From Tersicoccus phoenicis (GTDB taxonomy: Bacteria; Actinomycetota; Actinomycetes; Actinomycetales; Micrococcaceae), in assembly GCF_001968835.1 (NCBI RefSeq), contig NZ_MRDE01000072.1, forward strand, positions 124,001 through 188,000: a stretch of DNA of 64,000 nucleotides, in the 5' to 3' direction. The position numbers and the translations under genes were made by a program. The notes beneath the pieces are model-generated. The model was given only the letters and a program-made list of their open reading frames with translations, was not told where the DNA came from and ran no database searches. This document shows, piece after piece, positions 9,019 through 19,452 of the stretch; within the stretch, counting starts at the first letter, position 1; the number at the start of each line of letters is the position of its first letter.

Positions 9019-9104
9019 GCCCCTCGCGCGGCGTCATCCTGTTGAACTCCCCCAGGACCGGAAGGTAGCAAGGGTAAACGGGCTCTGGCGGGTGTGCGAG
9101 GGGT
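9019..9104 (+). ncRNA. ffs: 4.5S-type signal recognition particle RNA
   Basis: The outer stem CCCCTCGC (9020-9027) pairs with GCGAGGGG (9096-9103). The apical domain has the SRP hallmarks: GGAAGGTAGCAAGGGT-type helix 8 internal loops with AGCA on the 3' side, and the opposite strand TGTTGAACTCCCCCAGGACC. It is the short bacterial form that binds Ffh for membrane-protein targeting. Location just before dnaX-recR is a conserved actinobacterial arrangement. Confidence 0.93.
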
Positions 9105-9179
9105 CTCTACGTTTCTGCGCCCGTGGCGGCCCGTCCCGAGCACCGTCACCGGCCGGCCAGTTCCGTCAGTGCCAGTCGA

Positions 9180-9185
9180 TAGGGT
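9180..9185 (+). promoter_or_regulatory. -10 box (TAGGGT), leaderless dnaX promoter
   Basis: TAGGGT ends 7 nt before the dnaX GTG at 9193. No ribosome-binding site is present. Confidence 0.5.
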
Positions 9186-9192
9186 TTCATCC

Positions 9193-12100
9193 GTGAGCAC
9201 AGCCCTGTACCGCCGCTACCGTCCCGAGACGTTCGCCGACGTCATCGGCCAGGAGCACGTCACCGAGCCGCTGATGACGGCGCTGCGGAAGAACAGGGTC
9301 AACCACGCCTATCTCTTCTCCGGACCGCGCGGGTGCGGCAAGACCACCTCCGCCCGGATCCTGGCCCGCTGTCTGAACTGCGCTCAGGGTCCCACCGACA
9401 CTCCGTGCGGCGTGTGCGACAGCTGCCGGGAACTGGCGCGCGACGGGGCCGGCAGCCTGGACGTCATCGAGATCGACGCCGCGAGTCACGGCGGCGTCGA
9501 CGACGCGCGGGATCTGCGCGAGCGGGCGACGTTCGCCCCGGTGCGCGACCGCTACAAGGTCTTCATCATCGACGAGGCGCACATGGTCACGTCGGCCGGC
9601 TTCAACGCGCTGCTCAAGATCGTCGAGGAACCGCCCGAGCACATCCTCTTCATCTTCGCCACGACCGAGCCGGACAAGGTGATCGGCACCATCCGGTCCC
9701 GCACGCATCACTACCCGTTCCGGTTGGTCCCGCCGGAGCCCCTGCTCGCGTACCTCGAACGGCTGTGCGCCGAGGAGAACGTGCCGGTGGCCCCGGGCGT
9801 GCTCTCCCTGGTGATCCGCGCCGGCGGCGGCTCGGTCCGGGACACGCTCTCCGTCCTGGACCAGTTGATGGCCGGTGCCGCGGACGAGGGCCTGAGCTAC
9901 GAGATGGCCATCGACCTGCTCGGCTACACGCACGCCTCCCTGCTCGACGACGTCGTCGACTCCCTCTCCGCCGGGGACGCAGCCACGGTGTTCGGGGCAG
10001 TGGATCGGGTGATCCAGACGGGACACGACCCCCGCCGATTCGTCGAGGACCTGCTCGAGCGGTTCCGTGACCTGATCATCGTCGGTGCCATGGACGAGTC
10101 CGCCCGCCACGTGCTGCGCGCCGTCCCCGAGGACGCGATCGCCCGGATGCAGCACCAGGCCCGCCAGCTCAGCCGGGCGGAGCTGTCCCGCGCGGCCGAC
10201 ATCACCAACGCGGCCCTGACCGAGATGACCGGCGCCACCTCCCCCCGCCTGCACCTCGAGCTGCTGTGCGCGCGGTTGCTGCTGCCCGGCGCCGAGGTCG
10301 GCGAGCGGGGGGTCGCCGCCCGGGTGGACCGGATCGAGCGACGCCTGAACTACGCCGCGCCCGACGCCGGGCGAGGGCCGGCGAGCGCCATCTCCGGTGC
10401 CGCGGAACACGGCAGTGATCACGTGGGCCTCACACCCGGTGCCGGTGCTCCCGCGGCCACCGCGACCGACGGGGCACCTTCCGCGGGTAGCGCCGACGAG
10501 GCTTCCGCCCCGGACCCGGCTCGCGGAACCCACCACGTCGTCGACAAACCAGCGAACCGCGCTGTCGGGTCCGGATTCGACAGCGCCTCCGGGCCCACTG
10601 CTGCCGGCAGGACGGAGGGCCGGGACCGCGCGGGCACGCCCGGCGCGCCGGAAGCTCCGGCCACGTCCCCCGCGCGCCCGGCGCCCGCCCGTCCTGCGCC
10701 GGCCTGCCCCGCGCCGGCCCCCGTCGACGAGGCCGGGGCGGAGCAGCCCGTGGTCGATGACCACGACGTGCCCACCGATCACGACGCATCCCCGGTCGCG
10801 GCGGAGCCGGTGGCCGCCGACGACCTGCCCGAACCTCCGGCCTCTCGCCGTCCCGGTGGGAACGCCGCCGCCGAGGACGACGAGACCCGGCGAGAGGAAC
10901 AGGCCGCGCCCGCGGCGGCGGCAGCTGCCGGAAGCGCGGAGACCGGCGCCGATGCACCGGCACCCGGCGGTACTTCCGGTGCGGACGTGGACATGGTGCG
11001 CCGGGCGTGGCCCGAGGTGCTCGAGGCACTGAGCCGCACCAAGAAGGTGGCCTGGATCCTGGTGAGCCAGAACGGCACCGTCCGCGCGTTGCGGGACAAC
11101 ACGCTCTACCTCGAGTTCCCGACCTCGGGCATCGCGGACCAGTTCGGTCGGCACGAGGAGCACGTACGGGATGCCCTCGGCTCCGTTCTCGGGCTCCAGG
11201 TTCGCGTCGCCGCCGTTCATCCGGGCTCGGCGCCGCCCTCCGGTGGTGCCAGGAATGACGAGACCGCGGACGGGGGTGGCCGCCCAAAAGCACCGGCTGA
11301 ATCGACCGGCCGCGGCGCGCGTCCGGCCGCTTCCGGCCGTCCCGTCGCGGGGGATCCGACCGGTTCCACCCGTCCGGTCACGGCGGATCCGGCTGCCCGG
11401 ACGGTCGAGCGCGCGTCCCGGCCCGACATGGTGCCGGCCGATCGCGACACCCGAGCGGGCCGGACCGAGAAGGCGGACACGAATCCTCGGGAGCGGGTGT
11501 GGTCGCCGTCCGGGCCCGTGCCCGCGGCGTCCGCCGCATCACCGCAGCCTCCTGCATCCTCAGCCCAAGCGGGTTCGACGCCGACGGCCGGGTCCGTTCA
11601 CGCGGGAGCCGCTGCGCCGGTCCCGGCACGCCCGGACCCGGGGCACGACGAGCCTCCTCTCCCGGACGAGCCCGGTCCCGAGGAGCCGCCGTTCCCCGAC
11701 GACGGGTTCCCGGGTCCCGGCCGCGGGACTTCCGCGCTGCGCCCCCCGGCTCCCGCACCCACAGAACCGGTTCCGGGGACGTCCCGAACGGCGCGCCCTG
11801 CGCCGACCAACGGGCGGGTCTCCTCCGCCGAGGCACCGGCACGCCCCGCGCCCAGCACATCCTCCGCCGAGGCACCGGCAGGCACGGTCCCCGGCACATC
11901 CTCCGCCGAGGCACCGGCACGCACGCTCCCCGGCACGTCGTCCGAGGCGCCCGTGCGACCGTCACCGTCTTCCCTGAGCGACCGCACCCGATCGGACCCC
12001 ACCGGTGGTGACGCCGACAGGATCGAACCGGACCGGTCGACGAGCGCGTCATCGCCCGGGACGGCGGCACCCGCGGAACGGCCCGCGGCGGCCGGATCCG

Positions 12101-12240
12101 TGGCGGTGCCGACGCCGCTGGAGGACATCCCCAGCGAGGATGACCAGGTGCTCGAGGACTCGGGCCGCGCCGGCCGCGCCGCCGCCGAACGCGTGCTCGG
12201 TGCCCAGCTCGTCGACGAGCGCGAGCTGTTACGGGACTGA
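9193..12240 (+). CDS. dnaX: DNA polymerase III subunit gamma/tau
   Basis: This is the clamp-loader ATPase, 1015 residues. The N-terminal AAA+ module has Walker A GPRGCGKTT (Lys50), a four-cysteine zinc knuckle (CLNC...CGVCDSC, about 60-80), Walker B IIDEAHM and sensor 1 FATTEPDKV. Domain III runs to about residue 370. The remainder is a very long Pro/Ala/Ser-rich tail interrupted near residues 600-680 by a conserved tau-type segment (VRRAWPEVLEALSRTKKVAWILV). Three copies of an about 45-bp repeat (SSAEAPA motif) lie at 11820-11960. The GTG at 9193 gives the canonical start MSTALYRRYRPETF. No slippery heptanucleotide for a gamma frameshift was noticed. It is followed by recR. Confidence 0.95.
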   Translation: MSTALYRRYRPETFADVIGQEHVTEPLMTALRKNRVNHAYLFSGPRGCGKTTSARILARCLNCAQGPTDTPCGVCDSCRELARDGAGSLDVIEIDAASHGGVDDARDLRERATFAPVRDRYKVFIIDEAHMVTSAGFNALLKIVEEPPEHILFIFATTEPDKVIGTIRSRTHHYPFRLVPPEPLLAYLERLCAEENVPVAPGVLSLVIRAGGGSVRDTLSVLDQLMAGAADEGLSYEMAIDLLGYTHASLLDDVVDSLSAGDAATVFGAVDRVIQTGHDPRRFVEDLLERFRDLIIVGAMDESARHVLRAVPEDAIARMQHQARQLSRAELSRAADITNAALTEMTGATSPRLHLELLCARLLLPGAEVGERGVAARVDRIERRLNYAAPDAGRGPASAISGAAEHGSDHVGLTPGAGAPAATATDGAPSAGSADEASAPDPARGTHHVVDKPANRAVGSGFDSASGPTAAGRTEGRDRAGTPGAPEAPATSPARPAPARPAPACPAPAPVDEAGAEQPVVDDHDVPTDHDASPVAAEPVAADDLPEPPASRRPGGNAAAEDDETRREEQAAPAAAAAAGSAETGADAPAPGGTSGADVDMVRRAWPEVLEALSRTKKVAWILVSQNGTVRALRDNTLYLEFPTSGIADQFGRHEEHVRDALGSVLGLQVRVAAVHPGSAPPSGGARNDETADGGGRPKAPAESTGRGARPAASGRPVAGDPTGSTRPVTADPAARTVERASRPDMVPADRDTRAGRTEKADTNPRERVWSPSGPVPAASAASPQPPASSAQAGSTPTAGSVHAGAAAPVPARPDPGHDEPPLPDEPGPEEPPFPDDGFPGPGRGTSALRPPAPAPTEPVPGTSRTARPAPTNGRVSSAEAPARPAPSTSSAEAPAGTVPGTSSAEAPARTLPGTSSEAPVRPSPSSLSDRTRSDPTGGDADRIEPDRSTSASSPGTAAPAERPAAAGSVAVPTPLEDIPSEDDQVLEDSGRAGRAAAERVLGAQLVDERELLRD

Positions 12241-12272
12241 CCCGCACCCCCGCACCCCCGCACCCCCGCACC
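12241..12272 (+). repeat. Four tandem copies of an 8-bp unit between dnaX and recR
   Basis: The unit CCCGCACC is repeated four times perfectly, starting right after the dnaX stop codon and ending 10 bp before the recR -10 box. It could vary in copy number by slippage. Confidence 0.8.
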
Positions 12273-12281
12273 CGTGAAGGA

Positions 12282-12287
12282 TAAGGT
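12282..12287 (+). promoter_or_regulatory. -10 box (TAAGGT), leaderless recR promoter
   Basis: TAAGGT ends 6 nt before the recR GTG at 12294, suggesting recR has its own leaderless transcript besides any read-through from dnaX. Confidence 0.5.
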
Positions 12288-12293
12288 GAGACC

Positions 12294-12887
12294 GTGTACG
12301 AAGGAGCCGTCCAGGAGCTGATCGACGAGCTCGGACGCCTTCCCGGCATCGGCCCCAAGTCCGCTCAGCGCATCGCGTTCCACATCCTCGAGGCGGACGG
12401 AGCGGACATGCGCCGGCTCGCCACCGCCATCACCGATGTCAAGGAGCGGGTCAAGTTCTGCTCGATCTGCGGGAACGTCTCCGAGTCCGAGACCTGCTCG
12501 ATCTGCCGCGACCCGCGCCGCGATCCGAGCGCCATCTGCGTGGTCGAGGAGTCCAAGGACGTGATGGCGGTCGAGCGGACCCGCGCCTACCGCGGCCGCT
12601 ACCACGTGCTCGGTGGCGCCATCAACCCCATCGGCGGCGTCGGTCCGGAGCAGCTGCGTATCCGGGAATTGCTCAACCGGCTCTCCGACGACGCCGTCAC
12701 CGAGGTCATCATCGCCACGGACCCCAACCTCGAGGGGGAGGCCACCGCCACCTACCTCGGCCGGATGCTCTCCACCCTCGGCATCCGGGTGACCCGGCTG
12801 GCCTCGGGCCTGCCCGTGGGCGGGGACCTCGAGTACGCCGACGAGGTCACCCTCGGCCGCGCCTTCGAGGGCCGCCGCAACCTCTGA
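12294..12887 (+). CDS. recR: Recombination mediator RecR
   Basis: RecR works with RecO and RecF to load RecA on gapped DNA. The 197-residue length is normal. The helix-hairpin-helix [20 protein letters not shown] is near residue 14. The C4 zinc finger is [16 protein letters not shown] (about 57-72), and the Toprim domain begins at ICVVEE (about 82) and includes [16 protein letters not shown]. The GTG start gives the usual [10 protein letters not shown]. The gap from dnaX is 53 bp. Confidence 0.96.
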   Translation: MYEGAVQELIDELGRLPGIGPKSAQRIAFHILEADGADMRRLATAITDVKERVKFCSICGNVSESETCSICRDPRRDPSAICVVEESKDVMAVERTRAYRGRYHVLGGAINPIGGVGPEQLRIRELLNRLSDDAVTEVIIATDPNLEGEATATYLGRMLSTLGIRVTRLASGLPVGGDLEYADEVTLGRAFEGRRNL

Positions 12888-13026
12888 ATCGCGGCCGTCG
12901 ATCCGGCAGCCCCACCCGGGAGCTCGTGCCGGCGACCCGACGTACCCACGGTCCGTCCCGGCCAACCCGCACCGAGCCGGACGGCCACACTCCGGACGCG
13001 ATTGAGGCCCCTCCGGGCGGCCGGAC

Positions 13027-13032
13027 TACACT
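13027..13032 (+). promoter_or_regulatory. -10 box (TACACT) of lysC
   Basis: TACACT would start a leader of about 65-70 nt before the lysC GTG. A TTGAGG lies at 13002-13007 with a long 19-bp spacer. I see no leader-peptide attenuator in the leader. Confidence 0.45.
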
Positions 13033-13106
13033 TTCCGTGGCGTCCGCGCGCCCGCCGCGCGTGGCCCGCCCCCGTGTCCGTGAGCCGTGGCAGGAGCGCA
13101 ACGCCC

Positions 13107-14390
<1,284 letters not shown>

Positions 14391-14429
14391 CACCACGCCC
14401 CAGAGAGGATTGACCGTCCGGGAGGCGCC

Positions 14430-16058
14430 ATGGAACTGACCACCCTGCTCCTCCTGCTCCTGGCTTCGCTCGCCGTGACCGCCGTGGCCCGGCGGCTGAA
14501 GTTCCCCGCCCCGCTCCTGGTCGTCGCCGTCGCTCTCGCCGCGTCGGCCGTCCCCGGACTGCCCGACTTCCGGTTCGACTCCGAGGTCATCCTCACCATC
14601 GTGCTGCCGCCGTTGCTGTACTCGGCCGCCCTGGACATCTCCTATCAGGACTTCCACCAGTCGCTCCGCCAGATCACCAAGCTCGGGATCGGCCTCGTGG
14701 CGGTCACCGCCGTCGTCGCCGGTCTGATCGCGTTCTGGATCGTCCCCGAGTTGACGCTGCCGGCAGCCCTCCTGCTCGGGGCGATCGTCGCCCCTCCCGA
14801 CGCCGTCTCGGCGGCCGCGATCGGCAAGAAACTGGGCCTGCCCCGGCGCGTCATGACGGTGCTCTCCGGCGAGTCCTTGATCAACGACGCCGCCGCCCTG
14901 ACCCTGTTCAAGGTCTTCCTCGCCGGGGTGGCCCTGCCCACCCGCGCCGGTGAAGGGATAGCCACCTTCGTCATCGCCGTCGTCGTCGGCATCCCAGTCG
15001 GCCTGGCGCTGGGTTACATCGTGCATCTCGTCCGGGCCCGGCTGAACGATGCCGTCATCGAGACCGTCCTCAGCCTGCTGTTACCCTTCGTCGCCTACAC
15101 CGCTGCCGATCAGCTCGGTGGCTCCGGCGTGCTCGCCGCCGTCGCCGCCGGTCTGTTCGTCGGCTACCACTCACCGCGCTCCGGGTACGCGACCCGGTTG
15201 CAGGAGCAGCCCATCTGGGCGGCCACCGATGTGCTTCTGGAAGCCTTCGTCTTCGCGCTCATCGGGCTGCAACTGCCGGGCGTCGTCGAGGAGGCGGCCG
15301 ACAGCTCCGAGGGGCTGTGGCCTTCCGCCGTCGTCGCCCTCGTCCTGTTGGCCGTGTGCCTGCTGGTTCGACCGGCGTTCGTGTTCGGCACCGAGCTGAT
15401 CGGCCGCCGGCTGCCCTCCCGACGTCGGCAGGACCGCCTCACCTGGCAGGAGACCACCGTGGTCTCCTGGACCGGCATGCGCGGCGTCGTCACGCTCGCC
15501 GCGTCGGCGTCGGTACCCCAGACCACGGCCACGGGCGAGGCCTTCCCCGGCCACAGCACCATCGTCATCACCGCGTTCACCGTCACGGTCGGCAGTCTGC
15601 TGCTGCAGGGGCTGACTCTGCCCTGGCTGATCCGCCGGATGGGCGTCGCAGACCCGGGCCGGAGGCGCCGGCAGCTGGCCGCCGAGCTGGTCGTGTTCGA
15701 ACGGACGACCGACCGGGCGCTGGCGCACCTGCACGATCACCGTGACCAGTGGGACGCTCGGTACGGTCGTCAGAAGACCGATCAGTTCATCGGGCGCCTG
15801 GAGCAACTGGCCCGCGACCGCACCGGTCAGGTGCGGTCGGCCGTCGACGCGGAGGAGGAGTCGGCGACCGCGTCGGCGACCGCGGCAGCGGCGTTCGAGG
15901 GGCTGCGCCGGGACCTGCTCCGGATCCGCCGCGACGTGCTGATGGACGAGCGCGACGCCGGCACGATCGACGACGAGGTGATGCGGCAGGTGCTGCTCGA
16001 GATCGACGCAGAAGAGCTCGCCATGGACCACTCCTGGCTCGCCCGGATGCGGTCATGA
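14430..16058 (+). CDS. CPA1-type Na+/H+ antiporter
   Basis: This is a 542-residue monovalent cation:proton antiporter. About twelve hydrophobic helices fill the first 410 residues. The ion-binding region contains LPPLLYSAALDI, APPDAVSAAAI and SGESLINDAAALTLFKV, as in NhaP/YjcE-type proteins, and the conserved GMRGVVTLAAS lies near residue 350. The last 130 residues form a charged cytoplasmic tail rich in Arg/Asp/Glu with helical character. ATG 14430 is preceded by GGGAGGCGCC. Its stop overlaps the next start (ATGA), so the two are cotranslated. Confidence 0.85.
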   Translation: MELTTLLLLLLASLAVTAVARRLKFPAPLLVVAVALAASAVPGLPDFRFDSEVILTIVLPPLLYSAALDISYQDFHQSLRQITKLGIGLVAVTAVVAGLIAFWIVPELTLPAALLLGAIVAPPDAVSAAAIGKKLGLPRRVMTVLSGESLINDAAALTLFKVFLAGVALPTRAGEGIATFVIAVVVGIPVGLALGYIVHLVRARLNDAVIETVLSLLLPFVAYTAADQLGGSGVLAAVAAGLFVGYHSPRSGYATRLQEQPIWAATDVLLEAFVFALIGLQLPGVVEEAADSSEGLWPSAVVALVLLAVCLLVRPAFVFGTELIGRRLPSRRRQDRLTWQETTVVSWTGMRGVVTLAASASVPQTTATGEAFPGHSTIVITAFTVTVGSLLLQGLTLPWLIRRMGVADPGRRRRQLAAELVVFERTTDRALAHLHDHRDQWDARYGRQKTDQFIGRLEQLARDRTGQVRSAVDAEEESATASATAAAAFEGLRRDLLRIRRDVLMDERDAGTIDDEVMRQVLLEIDAEELAMDHSWLARMRS

Positions 16059-16975
16059 GGCCGCTCACGCTCCTGACCGCGCCGGACGGCGAGCAGCGGG
16101 CCGCCGCGCACCGGAACCGGGCCGCCCGGTACACCGTTGCGCACCGGGAGCGCCGCTCCGCCGGGGTGAAACACCCGGTCGAGGACTTCCTCTTCACCTA
16201 CTACGCCCTCACCCCCGGCCGGCTCGAACGCTGGCACCCCGGGGCCGGCGTCGTCGTCACCGGTCGGTCGGCCACCGAGCGGGCCGGTTGGAGGGACTAC
16301 CGGTCACTGGACGTCGCGGAGCGAGCCGGGCTGGGCTTGACCGCGGACGAGCCGGCCGTGACCGTGGACGTGGACGGCTTCCTGACCCGGCGGTCGGTGA
16401 CCGTCGCCTTCGTCGGGCGGCTGTTGCGCTCGACAGCGTCGCGGCCCGGTCAGTTCGGCTGCTTCGGCCTGCATGAGTGGGCGATGGTGTATCGGCAGGA
16501 CGCGGGCGACCGGAGGCATGAGGCGCTGCCCCTGCGGCTGGGCGCGGCGGGCACGGACGCCGTCGTCGAGTCCCACCGGCTCCGCTGCACGCACATCGAC
16601 GCGTTCCGCTTCTTCACCGACGAGGCGGTGCCGCGCAACGAGCTGCACCCCACGCGGGAGCGGCAGGTCGAACTCGACCAGCCCGGCTGCCTGCACGCCA
16701 CGATGGACCTGTACAAGTGGGCGTACACGCTGCTGCCGGTGGTCCCCGGTGAGCTGGTGCTCGACTGTCTGGACCTCGCGGCGGACGTGCGCGAGATCGA
16801 CATGCGGGCCTCCCCCTACGACCTCACCGGACACGGCCTGACCGCTGTGCCGATCGAGACGCCCGCGGGCAAGGGGGAGTACGTGGCAGCCCAGCGCGGA
16901 TTCGCCGACCGGGGGGCCGAGCTGCGGCAGCGCCTGCTGGCCGCACTGGATTCGCTGGCGGCGTTCGTGCGGTGA
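16055..16975 (+). CDS. Conserved actinobacterial protein (often labelled 3-methyladenine DNA glycosylase)
   Basis: The product has 306 residues and contains HPVEDFLFTYYALTPGRLERWHPG near residue 35, CFGLHEWAMVYR near 135, RCTHIDAFRFFTDEA near 175 and HATMDLYKWAYTLLPVVPGELVLDCLDLA near 215. This family is widespread in Actinobacteria and commonly carries the label above, but no helix-hairpin-helix glycosylase core is visible to me, so the enzymatic role is unproven. Its ATG overlaps the antiporter stop (ATGA at 16055-16058), implying translational coupling. Confidence 0.65.
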   Translation: MRPLTLLTAPDGEQRAAAHRNRAARYTVAHRERRSAGVKHPVEDFLFTYYALTPGRLERWHPGAGVVVTGRSATERAGWRDYRSLDVAERAGLGLTADEPAVTVDVDGFLTRRSVTVAFVGRLLRSTASRPGQFGCFGLHEWAMVYRQDAGDRRHEALPLRLGAAGTDAVVESHRLRCTHIDAFRFFTDEAVPRNELHPTRERQVELDQPGCLHATMDLYKWAYTLLPVVPGELVLDCLDLAADVREIDMRASPYDLTGHGLTAVPIETPAGKGEYVAAQRGFADRGAELRQRLLAALDSLAAFVR

Positions 16976-16982
16976 CGCCGGC

Positions 16983-17201
16983 TCAGGCGGGCCGGTCCGT
17001 CGCGGACGGTGTCGCGGGGTCCGGCCGACGCAACGGGTGCTCCCCGTGCCGCTGCTGCGCCGCTCGCAGCGACTCCTGGGCCCGCCGGCGGTTCTCGTCC
17101 TCGCGCTGCCGGCGCGCCTGCGAGAACAGGATCCCGCCGAGGCCGACGGCGACGGCGCCGGCCAGGATGAACGGCAACGCTGACTTCGATTCCTCGCCCA
17201 T
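16983..17201 (-). CDS. Small single-span membrane protein
   Basis: This is a 72-residue protein with a hydrophobic helix at about residues 8-25 (ALPFILAGAVAVGLGGILF), followed by a very basic and acidic mixed helix (ARRQREDENRRRAQESLRAAQQR). I do not recognise the family. It ends 7 bp from the convergent 16055 gene. Its ATG lies 6 nt after TAGGCT, so the transcript is probably leaderless. Confidence 0.6.
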   Translation of the reverse strand: MGEESKSALPFILAGAVAVGLGGILFSQARRQREDENRRRAQESLRAAQQRHGEHPLRRPDPATPSATDRPA

Positions 17202-17207
17202 GGCCTC

Positions 17208-17213
17208 AGCCTA
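17208..17213 (-). promoter_or_regulatory. -10 box (TAGGCT), leaderless promoter
   Basis: On the minus strand TAGGCT ends 6 nt before the ATG at 17201. Confidence 0.5.
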
Positions 17214-17377
17214 GCCGCGCCCTCGGCGAGGAACCTTTCCGGTCGGCCGCCGATCGCGGTCCGGTCCTGCGTCGTCGAGCCCGGGTGACCGCCCCGGCAC
17301 CCACCCGACCGGGATCACCGGTAGCGACCGGAGTCGTCCGGGCGTGCGCCAGACTGGGAGCCGACCCGGAAGGACCC

Positions 17378-18979
17378 ATGACCACGACCCTCTACACCGC
17401 CGCCGCCGTCCACACCCTCGCCGATGACGCCGGCGACGGACCGGCGCGCGCACTGCTCGTCCGCGCCGGCCGGGTCCTCGCGACCGGAGACCCGGCGAGG
17501 CTGCGGGCGCACGCCCCCGCCGGCACCCGGATCGTCGACCTCGGGGACAGCGTCGTCGTCCCCGGGTTCACCGACGCGCATGTGCACCTGACCCAGTTCG
17601 CCGAGGAGTTGATGGGGGTCGACCTGCGCTCCGCGGCTTCGGAGCAGGAGGCGCTGCGCCGCGTCGAGTCCCACGTGCGGACGATGCCGCCCGGCGCCTG
17701 GCTGTTCGGCGGGTCCTGGAACCACAACCACTGGACACCACCGGCGCAGCCGGACCGGTACGGTCTTGACGCCGTCACCGGCGAGCGTCCGGTGACCCTG
17801 ATCAGCGCCGACGCGCACACCGTCTGGGCGAACACCGCCGCCCTGCACCGGCTCGGGATCACCCGGGACACCCCCGATCCGGTCGGCGGGGAGATCGTGC
17901 GCGACGCCGCCGGCGAAGCGACCGGCATCCTCCGGGAATCGGCGGTCTTTCCCGTCCGCGAGCTGCAGAACGGCCCGGCCGGTGGTGACGGCGTCGAGCA
18001 GTTCCGCGCCGCCCAGCGGTATCTGCTCGCTCAGGGCGTGACGGGCGTGCACGACGTCGACGGGATGACCGTGCTGCACGCCGCCGAGCGGCTGCGGGCG
18101 GACGGTGACCTGCACCTGCGGCTGCACAAGCTGCTGCCGGTCGCGGACCTGGACGAGCACATCGCCGCGGGGCTGCGGACCGGCGACGGCGACCCGTGGA
18201 TCCGGATCGGGCCGGTGAAGATCTTCTCCGACGGGGCCCTCGGCTCCCACACCTGCCTGATGACGCACCCCTTCGCCGACTCGACCGGCGGCACGTCGAA
18301 CGGCGACGATCACGGGGTCGAGGTCACCGCACCGGCACAGCTCGACGCACTCCTGACCCACGCGGCCTCCCACGGGATCGCGGCGGCCGTGCACGCGATC
18401 GGCGATCGGGCGAACGGCCAGGTGCTGGACGCCTTCGCGCGCGCCGCCGACCTGACCCGGGAGCACCGGCTGCGGCACCGCATCGAGCACGTCCAGTTCA
18501 TCCGCCGACCGGATCTGGATCGGCTGGCGGCCCTGGGAGTGGTCGCCTCCATGCAGCCCCAGCACTACGCCCCCGACCTGTCCCTGCGCCACTTCGTGCC
18601 CGACGACGGCCTGGCCGCCTACGCGTGGCGATCCGTCCTCGACGCGGGCGTCACGCTCGCCTTCGGCTCCGACGCCCCGGTCGAGGCGCCCCGCCCCCTG
18701 CACGGCATCGCCGCCGCCGTCGCCCGCTGGGGCCCGGACGGCCGACCCGGGCGATGGCAACCGGCCGAGCGGCTGACCCCCCGGGAGGCGCTCGCCGCCT
18801 ACACCACCGGTGCCGCCGCCGCGTCCGGGGAGTCGACGATCAAGGGCACGCTTGCACCCGGCATGCTCGCCGACTTCGTCGCCCTGGACATCGATCCGTT
18901 GACGGCCACCAGCGACGCCGTCCGGGACGCGACCGTCCGAGCCACCGTCGTCGACGGCGTGATCCGGTACCGGGCCTGA
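17378..18979 (+). CDS. YtcJ-like metal-dependent amidohydrolase
   Basis: This is a 533-residue amidohydrolase-superfamily enzyme of the YtcJ/LAF3 group. The metal-binding HxH is in FTDAHVHLTQFAEE (about residues 63-76). Further signatures are KIFSDGALGSHTCLM (about 285-300), HAIGDRANGQVLDAF (about 333-347), HRIEHVQF (about 367-374) and the catalytic aspartate in FGSDAPVE (about 428-435). Substrate is unknown; relatives act on N-substituted or cyclic amides. ATG 17378 has GGAAGGA 5 nt upstream. It stands alone ahead of the pur genes. Confidence 0.82.
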   Translation: MTTTLYTAAAVHTLADDAGDGPARALLVRAGRVLATGDPARLRAHAPAGTRIVDLGDSVVVPGFTDAHVHLTQFAEELMGVDLRSAASEQEALRRVESHVRTMPPGAWLFGGSWNHNHWTPPAQPDRYGLDAVTGERPVTLISADAHTVWANTAALHRLGITRDTPDPVGGEIVRDAAGEATGILRESAVFPVRELQNGPAGGDGVEQFRAAQRYLLAQGVTGVHDVDGMTVLHAAERLRADGDLHLRLHKLLPVADLDEHIAAGLRTGDGDPWIRIGPVKIFSDGALGSHTCLMTHPFADSTGGTSNGDDHGVEVTAPAQLDALLTHAASHGIAAAVHAIGDRANGQVLDAFARAADLTREHRLRHRIEHVQFIRRPDLDRLAALGVVASMQPQHYAPDLSLRHFVPDDGLAAYAWRSVLDAGVTLAFGSDAPVEAPRPLHGIAAAVARWGPDGRPGRWQPAERLTPREALAAYTTGAAAASGESTIKGTLAPGMLADFVALDIDPLTATSDAVRDATVRATVVDGVIRYRA

Positions 18980-19052
18980 GCCCGGCACCGGTACGTCGCG
19001 TCCGGTTCCCGGTGTGCGTCGTCCTGTCGTCGGGGCGGTGCGCCGGGGCGGA

Positions 19053-19058
19053 TAGACT
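19053..19058 (+). promoter_or_regulatory. -10 box (TAGACT) of the purSQL operon
   Basis: TAGACT would start a leader of about 80 nt. The leader contains GGAACG (19075-19080) and CGTTCC (19111-19116), which could pair, and a GCAGGAG ribosome-binding site before purS. No known riboswitch pattern is visible. Confidence 0.45.
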
Positions 19059-19146
19059 GGGCTGGCAAGCTCGCGGAACGCCGACCGGCGTGAGACGGCA
19101 CCTCCTCGAGCGTTCCCGGTTCCACCAGCCCGCAGGAGTCGCCCGC

Positions 19147-19452
19147 ATGCAGCGGATCGTCGTCGAAGTCATGCCCAAGCCCGAGATCCTGGACCCGCAG
19201 GGCAAGGCCATCGTGAACGCGCTGCCCCGGATCGGCATCGACGCCTTCAGCGGCGTCCGGCAGGGCAAACGGTTCGAGCTGGCCGTCGACGGCGCCGTGA
19301 CCGAGGCGCACCTGGCCGCCGCCCGGGAAGCCGCCGAGACACTGCTCTCCAACCCGGTGATCGAGGACGTCGTCTCCGTGTACGCGGTCGGTGAGACGAG
19401 CCCGGCGCATCCGTCCGAGGCGCTCCAGCCCGGCGCAGGGCCCGAGCAGTGA
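19147..19452 (+). CDS. purS: Phosphoribosylformylglycinamidine synthase subunit PurS
   Basis: PurS is the small structural subunit that bridges PurQ and PurL in the fourth step of de novo purine synthesis. The 101-residue protein has the family opening [20 protein letters not shown] and [10 protein letters not shown], with a short disordered tail. The stop codon overlaps the purQ start (GTGA at 19449-19452), so the subunits are made in a coupled way. A GCAGGAG site precedes the ATG. Confidence 0.94.
   Translation: MQRIVVEVMPKPEILDPQGKAIVNALPRIGIDAFSGVRQGKRFELAVDGAVTEAHLAAAREAAETLLSNPVIEDVVSVYAVGETSPAHPSEALQPGAGPEQ

Noticed and set aside
9193-12240. Programmed frameshift in dnaX producing gamma
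   Set aside because: No A/T-rich slippery heptamer with a following stop was seen; the GC-rich coding sequence gives no support.
19059-19146. Purine riboswitch before purS
   Set aside because: The leader has a weak 6-bp pairing only, without the conserved three-way junction of purine or PRPP-type aptamers.
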